Source: Roseitranquillus sediminis (GTDB lineage: Bacteria; Pseudomonadota; Alphaproteobacteria; Rhodobacterales; Rhodobacteraceae). From it: 64,000 nucleotides of DNA. Below the pieces are notes generated by a model that ran no database searches, was not told where the DNA came from, and saw nothing but the letters and a program-made list of their open reading frames with translations. Below, one piece after another: positions 34,408 through 43,516 of the stretch (its first letter is position 1; the number at the start of each line of letters is the position of its first letter). Where the stretch lies: positions 1-64,000 of the forward strand of contig NZ_JAFFOB010000007.1 in the NCBI RefSeq assembly GCF_016918935.1. Direction: 5' to 3'. The position numbers and the translations under genes are program-made.

Positions 34408-35652
34408 TCAGTTGAGCGCGGCGACCACGGCGTCGAAGAACGCCATCGGGTCGATTGGCTCCTTCCCAAGCGGCTTGGGCTGCGCCATGTGCGTGGCGAT
34501 GACCACGTTCCTCGTCGGGTTGATGTAGACGTTCTGCCCCTGGATGCCGATCGCGGCATAGGCACCGTCGGCGGTCGAGCCCTCGGTCCAGCCGGGCCAC
34601 CACATCAGCCCGTAGTCGATGACGGTCCCGTCATCGAGGGTCTGCTTCTGCCCCGCCATGTCGGTCCAGCCCTCGGGCAGGACACGCTCGCCGTCGATGA
34701 CGCCGCCCTCGAGGAAAAACTGGCCGAACCGGGCGTAGTCGCGGAGCGTGGCGGAGATGCCGCTGCCCCCGATCTCCACGCCGTCCGGCGAGTCGAGCCA
34801 CCAGTTGGCGTCCGCCTCCATGCCATAGGGCTTCCAGATCTGTTCGGAGAGGTAGTCCGCGAGCGGCCCACCGACGGCGCCGTAGACCACCTCGCCCAGC
34901 ACCTGCGTCTCGCCGGTCGAGTAGTTGTGGATCGTTCCCGGCTCGCCGGCGCGGGGCAGCGCGGCCATCACCTCCATCGCGCCGCCCGGCTCCTGGGCGA
35001 TCTGCGCGCGCAGCAGGTCGCGGCGGTCCGAGGTAGGGTCGGTGTAGGTCTCGTTCCACTGCACGCCGGAGGCCATCAGGAGTACGTCGCGGATGCTCAC
35101 GCCGTCATAGGCGCTGCCCTCGAGCGCGGGCACGTACTCGACCACCATGTCGTCGACGCTGCCGATGTGGCCGTCTTCGATCGCCGCGCCGACGAGTGTC
35201 GAGGTAATCGACTTCGCCACCGACATCGACATCCATCGCGTCTCGGGCGTGTTGCCGCGCTGGTAGGTCTCGTAGACCACCTCGCCATCCTGAAGGACGA
35301 TCATGCCCGTGACGTTGTTGAGCGCGAGGAAGTCATAGAGGTCGTAGGTCTTGCCGTCGGCCTCCATGGAGACCTCGCCCTCGAGGTCCTGCTTCGCCTC
35401 GGGCAGGGGTCGCGGATCGTCGCCCGCCTCGATCACGCGCACCGGGAAGAGGCGGTCGATGTTGCGAAAGGTGTTGACCGCGAGGTCGGGCGTAAGGTGG
35501 CCGTCATAGACCTGCTCCACCGTCCCGATCGGCTCGTCCGCATGGGGATAGTCCTGAGCCACCGCCCCTCCTGCCGCAGCCAGTGCGCCTGTCATCGTCG
35601 CCACCCCCAGGACCGATGGCCAGATGCAGGTCTCGTTCTTCGACGTCAGCAT
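34408..35652 (-). CDS. Exported beta-lactamase-family serine hydrolase
   Basis: The 414-residue protein has a signal peptide (hydrophobic core about 12-32, ending AVAQD) and the class C/EstB fold. The catalytic motif S144-V-A-K147 (SMSVAKSIT) is present, as is a Tyr motif NYSTGET near 243, where class C enzymes usually have YSN. The third box reads IGIQGQ, so esterase or peptidase activity is likelier than lactamase. GGAG lies upstream of the ATG at 35652. It follows the exported TPR protein gene on the same strand. Confidence 0.85.
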   Translation of the reverse strand: MLTSKNETCIWPSVLGVATMTGALAAAGGAVAQDYPHADEPIGTVEQVYDGHLTPDLAVNTFRNIDRLFPVRVIEAGDDPRPLPEAKQDLEGEVSMEADGKTYDLYDFLALNNVTGMIVLQDGEVVYETYQRGNTPETRWMSMSVAKSITSTLVGAAIEDGHIGSVDDMVVEYVPALEGSAYDGVSIRDVLLMASGVQWNETYTDPTSDRRDLLRAQIAQEPGGAMEVMAALPRAGEPGTIHNYSTGETQVLGEVVYGAVGGPLADYLSEQIWKPYGMEADANWWLDSPDGVEIGGSGISATLRDYARFGQFFLEGGVIDGERVLPEGWTDMAGQKQTLDDGTVIDYGLMWWPGWTEGSTADGAYAAIGIQGQNVYINPTRNVVIATHMAQPKPLGKEPIDPMAFFDAVVAALN

Positions 35653-35853
35653 GTCAGCTTCTCCTCCAGCTCTGTTTCGTCCCCGCACAGGTTCGCGCCG
35701 CCCCGATCCACTTGCACCACGCGTCCGGGCGAGGCGCAAGGTTGCACCTGCGCGCAAGCAAGTCTGCTGCCGACATGGATCGGCCGTGGCGCCAACTCGT
35801 GAGCGCCGGACGGTTTGGATATCTCTGGCCGCCGCCTCGGCAGGCAACGCGGC

Positions 35854-37641
35854 TCAGAGCCGGTCGAGCGTCGGCTCCTCCTCGCCCGTCCAGGCATCGC
35901 GCCACATCGTCATTGCGGCTTCGGCGCCCTCCGGATCGTCTTGCGCCTCCCTTGCCTTGGCAAGACCCCAGTACGCCCAGCCGTTGTCGGGGCTCTCCAC
36001 GAGGGTGGCGAAGAACTCCTGCTCCGCCCGCTCGGCCTGACCGTCGGCGAGGAGTGCTGCGGCAAAGCTCTGCCGCGCCGGATAGTACCAGAACGGCGGC
36101 TCGAGGTACGGCAATTCGGCCTGGATCGCCGTCGCCCGGCCCCAGTGGTCGATCGCCGCGTCGCGGTCGCCCTCGGCCATCGCTGCCCGCGCCAGCACGC
36201 TCTCCTGCATGATGTCGACGAGCGGCGCGCCCGGCATTCCGGGGATCGCCGCGCCCCAGTCGGTGGCCTCGTCGAGCGCGGCCAGCGCCTCTGCCTCGGC
36301 GCGCGCCTCCTCCGGCTGTCCGAGCCGCGCTGCCGCCTCTCCACGTGCGTAGCGCCACGCCGCCTCGATGTAGGCGGGCGCGTCCGCGGGAGCGGGTGCC
36401 GCGAGGATCTCCTCGAACTTCGCCGCGTCCCCGAACTGGACCTTGGCGAACCATGGCGCCGCCTTGATCAGTTGCACCCAGCCCTCGACCGTCGCCATCT
36501 CCATCGGCAGCGCCGCGTCGAGCTGGTCGGCGGCCTCCATCACCGTGTCCGCCTCCCCCGCCATCTGCGCCGAGGTCAGGACGAAGTGCACGTTGTGGGG
36601 GTAGTAGCCGTAGCGGTAGATCGGGCTGATGGCGTCGCCCGCCTGCGCAATGTACGCCTCGTCAACCGCCACGGCCGCAATGTTGGCGTCGAGCGAGTCG
36701 GCGAAGCGCCCGACCCGGAAATAGGTGTGGGCCGGCATGTGGACGAGATGTCCCGCTCCGGGCGCCAGCTCGCCCAGTTCGGCGGCGTAGCGCTCGGCGC
36801 GCCAGGGATCGTCCGACGCTTCGGTCATGTGGATGTAGAGATGGATCGCCAGCACGTTCTCGGGGTTGCGCCCGAGGACCGTCTCGAGGCGGCGGAGACC
36901 GTCGCCGGCCGCGCCCTTCGGCGTGCGTCCGCCAACCTCCCAGTAGTCCCACGGCTGCGCGTCCATGATCGCCTCGGCCGCCAAGGCCTGGACCTGGTCG
37001 TGCTCCGGAAAACGATCGGCGACCTGCTGCATCGCCTCGGCGTAGGCGGCATCGAGCGCCGCCCGGTCGGCCGCCGGAACCTCCGAATAGCGGGTGAGCA
37101 GCGCTTCGGTCAGCGCCCGCTCGAGCTCGGTCCCGGCCTTTTCGGCCGCCAGGCGCGCGGCCTCGAGTGCGCGTGGATTGTTCGCAGGATCCATCGGGTC
37201 ATTGATGTTGGGGCCGAGCGCGTAGGCCTCGCCCCAGTAGCAGAGCGCACACTCCGGGTCCGCCGCCTGCGCCGCCCGGAAGGCCCGCACCGCCTCGAAA
37301 TGGTTGAAACCGTCGACCAGCCCGACGCCTTGCTCGAAGTAGGGGCGCGCCGTCTCGTTCACCGTCGCCTCAAGTGCCGACGAGGCGACCCCCGCGATCA
37401 GCGTCGGCGGAGCCGCGGGATCCGCGGCCGTTTGCGCGTAGGCTTTCGCCGCGCTGATGAAGAGACCGCGGCGCGTCGGCCCCTCCGCCGTCGTCGTGCG
37501 GCAGATCGAGAGGCTGGCGCTGAGCGGGTCGAGCGCGGACACGCCACTGCGCGCCTCGTCCGCCGGGCCGACAAAGGAGATCGTGGGAAGCGCAACGAAA
37601 AGAGCACAGCCGGCAGCGCCGGCGAGAAGCTTGGATCGCAT
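35854..37641 (-). CDS. Exported tetratricopeptide-repeat protein
   Basis: The 595-residue protein begins with a hydrophobic leader (RSKLLAGAAGCALFVALPTISF) and is otherwise helical, with TPR repeats: AVRAFRAAQAADPECALCYWG, HLYIHMTEASDDPWRAERYA and GHLVHMPAHTYFRVGRFADS. The His-rich HxYIHMTE/GHLVHMPAHTYF blocks recur in a family of exported TPR proteins of unknown role in Proteobacteria. The ATG at 37641 gives a better signal peptide than the in-frame ATG at 37662. Confidence 0.8.
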   Translation of the reverse strand: MRSKLLAGAAGCALFVALPTISFVGPADEARSGVSALDPLSASLSICRTTTAEGPTRRGLFISAAKAYAQTAADPAAPPTLIAGVASSALEATVNETARPYFEQGVGLVDGFNHFEAVRAFRAAQAADPECALCYWGEAYALGPNINDPMDPANNPRALEAARLAAEKAGTELERALTEALLTRYSEVPAADRAALDAAYAEAMQQVADRFPEHDQVQALAAEAIMDAQPWDYWEVGGRTPKGAAGDGLRRLETVLGRNPENVLAIHLYIHMTEASDDPWRAERYAAELGELAPGAGHLVHMPAHTYFRVGRFADSLDANIAAVAVDEAYIAQAGDAISPIYRYGYYPHNVHFVLTSAQMAGEADTVMEAADQLDAALPMEMATVEGWVQLIKAAPWFAKVQFGDAAKFEEILAAPAPADAPAYIEAAWRYARGEAAARLGQPEEARAEAEALAALDEATDWGAAIPGMPGAPLVDIMQESVLARAAMAEGDRDAAIDHWGRATAIQAELPYLEPPFWYYPARQSFAAALLADGQAERAEQEFFATLVESPDNGWAYWGLAKAREAQDDPEGAEAAMTMWRDAWTGEEEPTLDRL

Positions 37642-37885
37642 CTGGCCCTCCTGGACCCGCAATCCCCATGGCTGCGCAGACTCGCGCGGGCCGAACGAGC
37701 GGTGCGCCTGCGGATGGTCTCACATCTCCCCGCTCCGATCAATTCGGTGCCCGCGCGCTTCGGTCGATCGCAAGACGTGCGGCCCGTCCACTGGCAGGCC
37801 TTTTCGCGCACCCCGGAATGCCTGATAGAATGAGGACAGCTGGCCGCGGGCGCGACGGCGAGCCCCCCGATGCGAGTGACCCCGC

Positions 37886-38575
37886 ATGAGCGACGACCGC
37901 CCTCTCGGCTATGCCTCGCCCCCGTGCCTCGCGCACGAGGTCGATCCAGCGTACTTCGACCCGCTCGCCGTCGATCCGCAGCAGGCGGCCGATGTCGCCC
38001 GCTGGCGCCGAACCACGCGCGAGCGGCTGCTGGCCGAGCGGGCAGCGCTGCCCGCATCCGCGCGCACGGAGATGGGCAGGGCGCTCGCGGCCGGGCTCGA
38101 TGCCCTTCTCGCCGAACAGGTCGGACCGGTCTCGGGGCGGATAGTCTCGGCCTATTGGCCCATCAAGTGCGAGCCTGACCTGCGTGGGTGGCTCCGGCGG
38201 CTGCTCGCTGCCGGAGCCACCACGGCCCTGCCGGTGGTGGAAACGAGGGCGGCGCCGCTGGTCTTTCGCTGCTGGCGACCCGGTGCGCGCATGACGCGCG
38301 GCCACTGGAACATTCTGGTGCCGCCGGAGGATGCCGGTACCGTCACGCCGGAGGTCACCATTGCACCCCTCGTCGGCTGGGACGCCGCCGGGTATCGGCT
38401 TGGCTACGGCGGCGGCTACTTCGACCGCACCCTCGCGGCGCTTTCGCCCGCGCCCTTCGTCATCGGCGTCGGTCTTGAGGCAGCCCGGCTGGCGACGATC
38501 TACCCGCAGCCGCACGACGTGCCGATGGATGCGATCGTCACCGAGGCGGGCCTGCGGATAGTTCGGGGCCGCTGA
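37886..38575 (+). CDS. 5-formyltetrahydrofolate cyclo-ligase family protein
   Basis: The 229-residue protein shows the family N-terminal helix with basic residues (RRTTRERLLAERAALP), the folate-site region VSAYWPIKCEPDL and the signature RLGYGGGYFDRTL near residue 170-182, followed by VGVGLEAA. The enzyme converts 5-formyl-THF to methenyl-THF using ATP. An extended N-terminus of about 35 residues precedes the usual start. It stands alone between the exported TPR gene (divergent) and the P-ATPase (convergent). Confidence 0.87.
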   Translation: MSDDRPLGYASPPCLAHEVDPAYFDPLAVDPQQAADVARWRRTTRERLLAERAALPASARTEMGRALAAGLDALLAEQVGPVSGRIVSAYWPIKCEPDLRGWLRRLLAAGATTALPVVETRAAPLVFRCWRPGARMTRGHWNILVPPEDAGTVTPEVTIAPLVGWDAAGYRLGYGGGYFDRTLAALSPAPFVIGVGLEAARLATIYPQPHDVPMDAIVTEAGLRIVRGR

Positions 38576-38688
38576 CGCAGATCCACCGCGCGGGCTGTCG
38601 CCGCATGTTCCCGCGACCCTCCGCGGAGGACGCGGAACAGGCCGGGCAGAGATTTCCCGATGGGTGCTCGCGAGCGACATGAGCCCTC

Positions 38689-40974
38689 TCACTGCCGGTC
38701 GGTCGCCAAGCGGATCCGCCCGCCCCTCGGCATAATGGCGGCGTGCGGGCGCATCGCCGCGCTCTCCCGCTCGGGGCGGAAGAGGAGCAGGCGGAGCGCA
38801 TTCAGCGTCACCAGGACCGTCGCGCCGGTGTCGGCGAGGATCGCGATCCAGAGGCCGGTGATGCCGAAGACGGTGGTGACGAGGAACACGCCCTTGAGCC
38901 CGAGCGCGATGGCGACGTTCTGGCGGATGTTGGCCATCGTCGCGCGGGCGAGGCGGATCTTGCCGGCGACGTCGGTGACGCGGTCGCGCAGGATCGCGGC
39001 ATGGGCGGTCTCGAGCGCGACGTCGGTGCCCGAGCCCATTGCCACGCCGACATGCGCCGCAGCGAGCGCCGGCGCGTCGTTGATGCCGTCGCCCACCATC
39101 ATCACCTGCGCCGCGCGGGCGAGGGTCCGGACCTCGGCCACCTTGTCCGCGGGCAGGAGACCGGCGCGATGGTCGAGCCCGAGGCTGGCGGAGACGGCGG
39201 CGGCGGTGCGGGCATTGTCGCCGGTCAGCATCACCGGGACGACGCCCATCGCGCGGAGCTGGCGCACGCCCTCGGCGGCATCCGCCCGCGGCTCGTCGCG
39301 GAGCGCGATGAGGCCGAGTGGCGTCCCGGCACGCCAGACGGCGACCACGGTCTTGCCCTCCGCCTCCAACGTGCCGATGCGCGACCGGACCTCATCGGTC
39401 AGCACGCCCGCCTCATCCGCGAGGCGCGGCGAGCCGACGGTCGCCGTCGCGCCATCGACCACCGCCTCGGCGCCCTTGCCGGGGATCGCCCGCGCGCCCA
39501 TGGCGCCCAGCTGCGCGATTCCGTCCGCCTCGGCGCGGGCGCAGATCGCCTTGCCGAGCGGGTGGCTGGCGCCGCTCTCGACGCCGGCGGCGACGGCCAG
39601 CAACTCCGCCGCCGTCCCCGCCAGCGGCACGAGGTCGGTCACGCGCGGGCGGCCGTGGGTCAGCGTGCCGGTCTTGTCGAAGGCGACGTGGGTGGTGCGC
39701 GCCGCCGCCTCGATCACCGCGCCGCCCTTCATCAGCAGGCCGTTCCGCGCCCCCGCCGACAGCGCCGAGGCGATGGAGGCCGGGACCGAGATCACCAGCG
39801 CGCAGGGGCAGCCGATGAGCAGCAGCGCCAGCGCCCGGTAGACCCACTCGCCCCAGGCCTGCCCGAAGGCGAGCGGCGGGACGACAGCGACGAGCAGCGC
39901 CGCGCCGACCACCGCCGGCATGTAGACGCGGCTGAACCGGTCGATGAAGCGTTCGGTCGGGGCGCGGGCGCTCTCCGCCTCCTCGACGAGCCGGATGATG
40001 CGGGCGACGGTGTTATCCTCGGCCGACCGGGTGACGCGGATCCGCAGCGCCGCCTCGGCGTTGATCGAGCCCGCGAAGACCTCCACGCCCGGCTCCTTGA
40101 GGGACGGCACGCTCTCGCCCGTCACAGGGCTTTCGTCGACGCCGGAGACGCCCTCGATCACCGCGCCGTCGGCCGGCACGCGGTCTCCCGGCCGGACGAG
40201 CACGACCTGGCCGACCTTGAGGCTCTCCGCCGGCACCTCGCGCGTGCGGCCCCCGATCTCGAGCAGCGCGGTCCGCGGCACCAGCCGCGCCAGCGCCCGG
40301 ATGCCGTCGCGCGCCTTGCTGGCGGCGAGCCCCTCCAGCATCTCGCCCACGGCGAAGAGGAAGACGACGAGCGCCGCCTCCTCCGCCGCGCCGATCACCA
40401 GCGCCCCGGCGGCGGCGATGGTCATCAGCATCTCGATGGTGAAGGGCATACCCGCGCGCGCCATGGCCACCGCCCGCCGCGCGATCGGCAAGAGGCCGAT
40501 CAGCGTCGCCAGCGCGAACGCCCAGTGCGCCACCTCGGCGGAGGCGGCGAGCCGCACCGCCCAAGCCGCGGCGAGCAGCGTCCCGGTTCCGAGCACCAGC
40601 CGCCCCTTGGCGGTGGCGTGCCACTTCGGCGCGACCTCCTCCGCCGCGCGCGCCATCGGCTCGACCTCCTCCGCCGACTTACCGGTAGCGGCTGGGAACG
40701 CCCCGTCCGGCAGGATGAAGCCGCCCTTCGGCCTCTCCGGCGCGGCGCCCTTCGGCGCGATGCCGAAGCCGAGCGCGCGGACGGCGCCCTCCACCCGCTC
40801 CGGCGGCGTCCGCGCCTCGTCGAGCGTCAGGCGCAGCCGCTCGGCGAGGAACGCCACGTCGACCTCGGCGACCCCCGGCAGCCGCTCGACCGCGCCGCGC
40901 ACCTTGGTGGCGCAGGCGCCGCAATCCATGCCCGTTACCCGCCACTCGCGCTGCCTTGATGCGCCGTCTGCCAT
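38689..40974 (-). CDS. Heavy-metal P1B-type ATPase (Zn/Cd/Pb exporter)
   Basis: The 761-residue pump has an N-terminal HMA domain (GMDCGAC, Cys18 and Cys21), a long Ala/Pro-rich linker, the actuator TGES (VTGESVP), the membrane metal site CPC (389-391), the phosphorylation site DKTGT (Asp433), HP in ASHPLGK and the hinge GDGINDAPAL. The lack of a copper-type end motif and the adjacent CadR/ZntR-like regulator favour Zn(II)/Cd(II)/Pb(II). GGGAG precedes the ATG. Divergent from the merR gene. Confidence 0.93.
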   Translation of the reverse strand: MADGASRQREWRVTGMDCGACATKVRGAVERLPGVAEVDVAFLAERLRLTLDEARTPPERVEGAVRALGFGIAPKGAAPERPKGGFILPDGAFPAATGKSAEEVEPMARAAEEVAPKWHATAKGRLVLGTGTLLAAAWAVRLAASAEVAHWAFALATLIGLLPIARRAVAMARAGMPFTIEMLMTIAAAGALVIGAAEEAALVVFLFAVGEMLEGLAASKARDGIRALARLVPRTALLEIGGRTREVPAESLKVGQVVLVRPGDRVPADGAVIEGVSGVDESPVTGESVPSLKEPGVEVFAGSINAEAALRIRVTRSAEDNTVARIIRLVEEAESARAPTERFIDRFSRVYMPAVVGAALLVAVVPPLAFGQAWGEWVYRALALLLIGCPCALVISVPASIASALSAGARNGLLMKGGAVIEAAARTTHVAFDKTGTLTHGRPRVTDLVPLAGTAAELLAVAAGVESGASHPLGKAICARAEADGIAQLGAMGARAIPGKGAEAVVDGATATVGSPRLADEAGVLTDEVRSRIGTLEAEGKTVVAVWRAGTPLGLIALRDEPRADAAEGVRQLRAMGVVPVMLTGDNARTAAAVSASLGLDHRAGLLPADKVAEVRTLARAAQVMMVGDGINDAPALAAAHVGVAMGSGTDVALETAHAAILRDRVTDVAGKIRLARATMANIRQNVAIALGLKGVFLVTTVFGITGLWIAILADTGATVLVTLNALRLLLFRPERESAAMRPHAAIMPRGGRIRLATDRQ

Positions 40975-41106
40975 TCCGTTCTCCCGTTGTCCGCGTAGGT
41001 CAGATACGACCTCCAGCGGCTAGAGCTTCAAGCCCTTTCTCCGCGATCTGGGGCCTCGCATCTCGCGTGGCCTGCGGCCAGAGCCTTGCCTGCGGGCTAC
41101 CTGAAC

Positions 41107-41121
41107 CTACAGTGACTGTAG
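41107..41121. promoter_or_regulatory. Candidate MerR-family operator
   Basis: CTACAG-TGA-CTGTAG is a perfect 6-bp dyad, 15 bases before the merR start, in the gap between the metal ATPase and its divergent regulator. MerR operators of this family are similar dyads lying between widely spaced -35 and -10 boxes. A TTGCTA reading toward the ATPase overlaps the dyad, but I cannot fix the -10. Confidence 0.5.
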
Positions 41122-41136
41122 CAAAGGGGAACGGCA

Positions 41137-41565
41137 ATGATCTCTATCGGGACGCTCGCCGGGCGCACCGGCACCAAGGTGCAGACGATCCGCTACTACG
41201 AGCAGATCGGCCTCCTGCCGGAGCCGGAGCGAACCCAGGGCGGGCAGCGCCGCTATGACGATGCCGACCTTGACCGTCTCGCCTTCATCCGCCACGCCCG
41301 CCAGCTTGGCTTCACCCTCGAGGCGATCCGCGAGCTGCTGGAGCTCTCGGACCGGCCCGAGCGCTCCTGCGCCGAGGTCGATGCCATCGCCCAACGGCAG
41401 CTGCGCGAGGTTTCGGCGCGGATTGCCCGCCTCGAGGCGCTGCGCGGCGAGCTGCGGCGGATGCTGCGCGAGTGTCAGGCCGACCGGGTGGCGGACTGCC
41501 GCGTGCTCGAGGTGCTGCGCGACCATGCCGAGTGTCTGACTGATCACGACCGGATCGGGACGTGA
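41137..41565 (+). CDS. MerR-family heavy-metal regulator (CadR/PbrR/ZntR-like)
   Basis: The 142-residue protein has the MerR DNA-binding start SIGTLAGRTGTKVQTIRYYEQIGLLPEP, a dimer coiled coil (about 80-115) and Cys residues at about 79 (RSCAEVDAI), 114 (CQADRVADC) and 122 that match the metal-binding layout of the Zn/Cd/Pb group. It should activate the divergent ATPase gene by distorting its promoter. Confidence 0.9.
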   Translation: MISIGTLAGRTGTKVQTIRYYEQIGLLPEPERTQGGQRRYDDADLDRLAFIRHARQLGFTLEAIRELLELSDRPERSCAEVDAIAQRQLREVSARIARLEALRGELRRMLRECQADRVADCRVLEVLRDHAECLTDHDRIGT

Positions 41566-41593
41566 GGCCCAGCCGGCGCATCAAGTCGCCACC

Positions 41594-41610
41594 GTCGCGC
41601 TCAGCGCGAC
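41594..41610 (+). terminator. Hairpin after the merR gene
   Basis: A perfect 7-bp stem with a 3-base loop (GTCGCGC-TCA-GCGCGAC) lies 28 bases after the merR stop and is followed by ATAATTT. It is a plausible but weak terminator. Confidence 0.45.
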
Positions 41611-41646
41611 ATAATTTCGAATTACCTGGAAATACCGCTTGACGCG

Positions 41647-41662
41647 GCGCAGTCGACTGCGC
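41647..41662. promoter_or_regulatory. 16-bp palindrome before the arsR gene
   Basis: GCGCAGTCGACTGCGC is a perfect 16-bp palindrome ending 11 bases before the ArsR start. A TTGACG lies just upstream (41639-41644) and TGTTAT just downstream (41665-41670), so the palindrome fills the space of a possible promoter. It is a candidate ArsR operator. Confidence 0.45.
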
Positions 41663-41673
41663 AGTGTTATTCT

Positions 41674-41994
41674 ATGAACATCGAAACAGCCTCTCGCCAG
41701 CTCGACGCACTGGGAAAGCCGACCCGGCTCAGGATCTACCGCACGCTGGTGCGCGCGGGGACAGCCGGCCTCTCGGTCGGGACGTTGCAGGAGCGCATGG
41801 CAATGCCGGCCTCGACCCTGTCGCACCACCTCAAGCGCCTCGTGGAGACCGGCCTAGTCTCGCAGGAGCGTGTGGCGACGACCTTGATCTGCCGGGCAGA
41901 ATACCCGGCCATGAGCGCTCTCATCGGATATCTCGCGGACGAGTGCTGCGCGGACGAGCATGCCGAAGAGGCCCAGGCGGCGAGGCCATCGTGA
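41674..41994 (+). CDS. ArsR-family metalloid-responsive regulator
   Basis: The 106-residue repressor has a winged helix (LGKPTRLRIYRTLVRAG, then MPASTLSHHLKRLVETGLV) and a C-terminal CC pair (DECCADEHAEE, near 90) of the kind that binds As(III) in proteobacterial ArsR variants. There is no visible Shine-Dalgarno before the ATG, which lies just after a promoter-like TGTTAT, so a leaderless or weakly translated message is possible. The flavoprotein gene follows 40 bases on. Confidence 0.85.
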   Translation: MNIETASRQLDALGKPTRLRIYRTLVRAGTAGLSVGTLQERMAMPASTLSHHLKRLVETGLVSQERVATTLICRAEYPAMSALIGYLADECCADEHAEEAQAARPS

Positions 41995-42034
41995 GCCGAT
42001 TCACACTCAAATCCCCAGACTGGAAGGTACTCCC

Positions 42035-43516
42035 ATGACACCCTCCAAGACGCTTCCGATCGCGGTGCTCGGTGCCGGCCCGGTCGGCCTCGCCGCCGCC
42101 GCGCGTCTGGTCGAGCGCGGGCTCGAGCCGCTGGTCTTCGAGCGGGGCGCGCAGGCTGGCGCGAGCGTTGCCGAGTGGGGCCACGTCCGCGTCTTCTCGC
42201 CTTGGCGCCACAACATTGACGAAGCCTCCCGCGCGCTGCTCGAGGCGGAGGGCTGGCGGGAGCCCGACCCGGACGCCTTGCCGACCGGGGCGGAGATCGT
42301 GCGCGACTACCTCGCGCCGCTGGCGGCGCATCCGGCGATCGCACCGAGGCTGAAGACGCGGGCGACGGTGCTCGCCGTCACCCGGCAGGACCGGAGCAAG
42401 CTCCACTCCGACGGACGGGAGGCGGTGCCATTCGTCGTCGTCTGGCGCGACGCGGAGGGGCGGACGCACCGCAGCCTCGCCCGCGCGCTGATCGACGCCT
42501 CGGGCACTTGTACCCGGCCGAATCCGATCGGCCGCGACGGCTTGGCCGTCGAAGGCGAGGTCGAGAACCGCGCCCGCATCGCCTACGGTATCCCCGACGT
42601 CAAAGGCGCCGCCCGCGCCGACTATGCCGGCCGGCATATCCTTGTCGTCGGCGCCGGCCACTCGGCGATCAACGTCGCTCTCGACCTCGTCGGCCTCCAG
42701 GAGGACTCGCCACGGACCCGCATCACCTGGGCCACCCGTGGCGGCGGTGTCGGCCGGCTGCTCGGCGGCGGACTCAACGACCAGCTACCGGGCCGCGGCC
42801 AACTCGGCCTCGCCGCGGTCGAGGCGGTGCGCTCGGGACGGCTCTCGCTCCTGTCGCCGCTCGCCGTGCGCCGAATCGAGGCGCGGGGCGACGGCCTCGC
42901 CGTCAGCGCCGAACGCAACGGAGCGGAGGTCGCGCTCGAGGTCGACCGGATCGTCGTCGCGACCGGCTTCCGACCTGACCTCGACCCGCTGCGCGAGCTG
43001 CGCCTGTCGCTCGACCCGAGCGTGGAGGCGACGCCGGCACTGGCACCGCTGATCGACCCGAACCTGCACTCCTGCGGGACGGTGCGGCCGCACGGGGTCG
43101 ACGAGCTCGCGCACCCCGAGCCCGGCTTCTACATCGTCGGCGTGAAGTCCTACGGCCGCGCGCCCACCTTCCTGATGGCCACCGGCTACGAGCAGGTGCG
43201 CTCCGTCGTGGCCGAGCTCGCAGGCGACTCCGTCGCCGCGCGGCAGGTCCACCTCGTCCTGCCGGAAACGGGTGTCTGCAAGGTCGCCGGTCCGGCGCCG
43301 GCGGCCGCGTCCTGCTGCGGCCCTGCCGAGGAAGGCTACTGCGCCGCCGCGCGGTCGGAGGTAGCGGCTGACGTCACCGACGCCTGTTGCGGCGGCCCGG
43401 CGAGGGAGAACGCCGAGGCCTGCTGCGCCGCCGACGAAGATGCCAAGGCCGGAGGAATGGCCGGCTGCGGCTGCGCTTCAACGGCCAACGCCGATGCCTC
43501 TTGCGCACCGGCATGA
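42035..43516 (+). CDS. ArsO-like FAD/NAD(P)-binding oxidoreductase with Cys-rich tail
   Basis: The 493-residue flavoprotein has an N-terminal FAD site (AVLGAGPVGLAAA), an internal NAD(P) site (ILVVGAGHSAINVA, about 206-219) and a VATGFRPDLDP strand, the layout of flavin monooxygenases found in ars operons (ArsO-like). Its last 70 or so residues add ten cysteines in repeated pairs (SCCGPA, DACCGG, EACCAA, GCGCAS), probably a metalloid- or metal-binding tail. It is preceded by arsR and overlaps the MFS gene by 4 bases. The exact reaction is unknown. Confidence 0.8.
   Translation: MTPSKTLPIAVLGAGPVGLAAAARLVERGLEPLVFERGAQAGASVAEWGHVRVFSPWRHNIDEASRALLEAEGWREPDPDALPTGAEIVRDYLAPLAAHPAIAPRLKTRATVLAVTRQDRSKLHSDGREAVPFVVVWRDAEGRTHRSLARALIDASGTCTRPNPIGRDGLAVEGEVENRARIAYGIPDVKGAARADYAGRHILVVGAGHSAINVALDLVGLQEDSPRTRITWATRGGGVGRLLGGGLNDQLPGRGQLGLAAVEAVRSGRLSLLSPLAVRRIEARGDGLAVSAERNGAEVALEVDRIVVATGFRPDLDPLRELRLSLDPSVEATPALAPLIDPNLHSCGTVRPHGVDELAHPEPGFYIVGVKSYGRAPTFLMATGYEQVRSVVAELAGDSVAARQVHLVLPETGVCKVAGPAPAAASCCGPAEEGYCAAARSEVAADVTDACCGGPARENAEACCAADEDAKAGGMAGCGCASTANADASCAPA

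Noticed and set aside
34408-35652. A true class C beta-lactamase resistance gene
   Set aside because: The SxxK is present but the Tyr motif reads YST and the KTG-type box reads GQ, so an esterase-like hydrolase is more likely.
35815-37833. Plus-strand open frame of 672 codons opposite the TPR gene
   Set aside because: It is Arg/His/Gly-rich throughout with no recognisable fold, typical of a reverse-frame shadow; the minus-strand TPR motifs are clear.
38743-40959. Plus-strand open frame of 738 codons opposite the metal ATPase
   Set aside because: The P-type ATPase motifs (CPC, DKTGT, GDGINDAP) are all on the minus strand.
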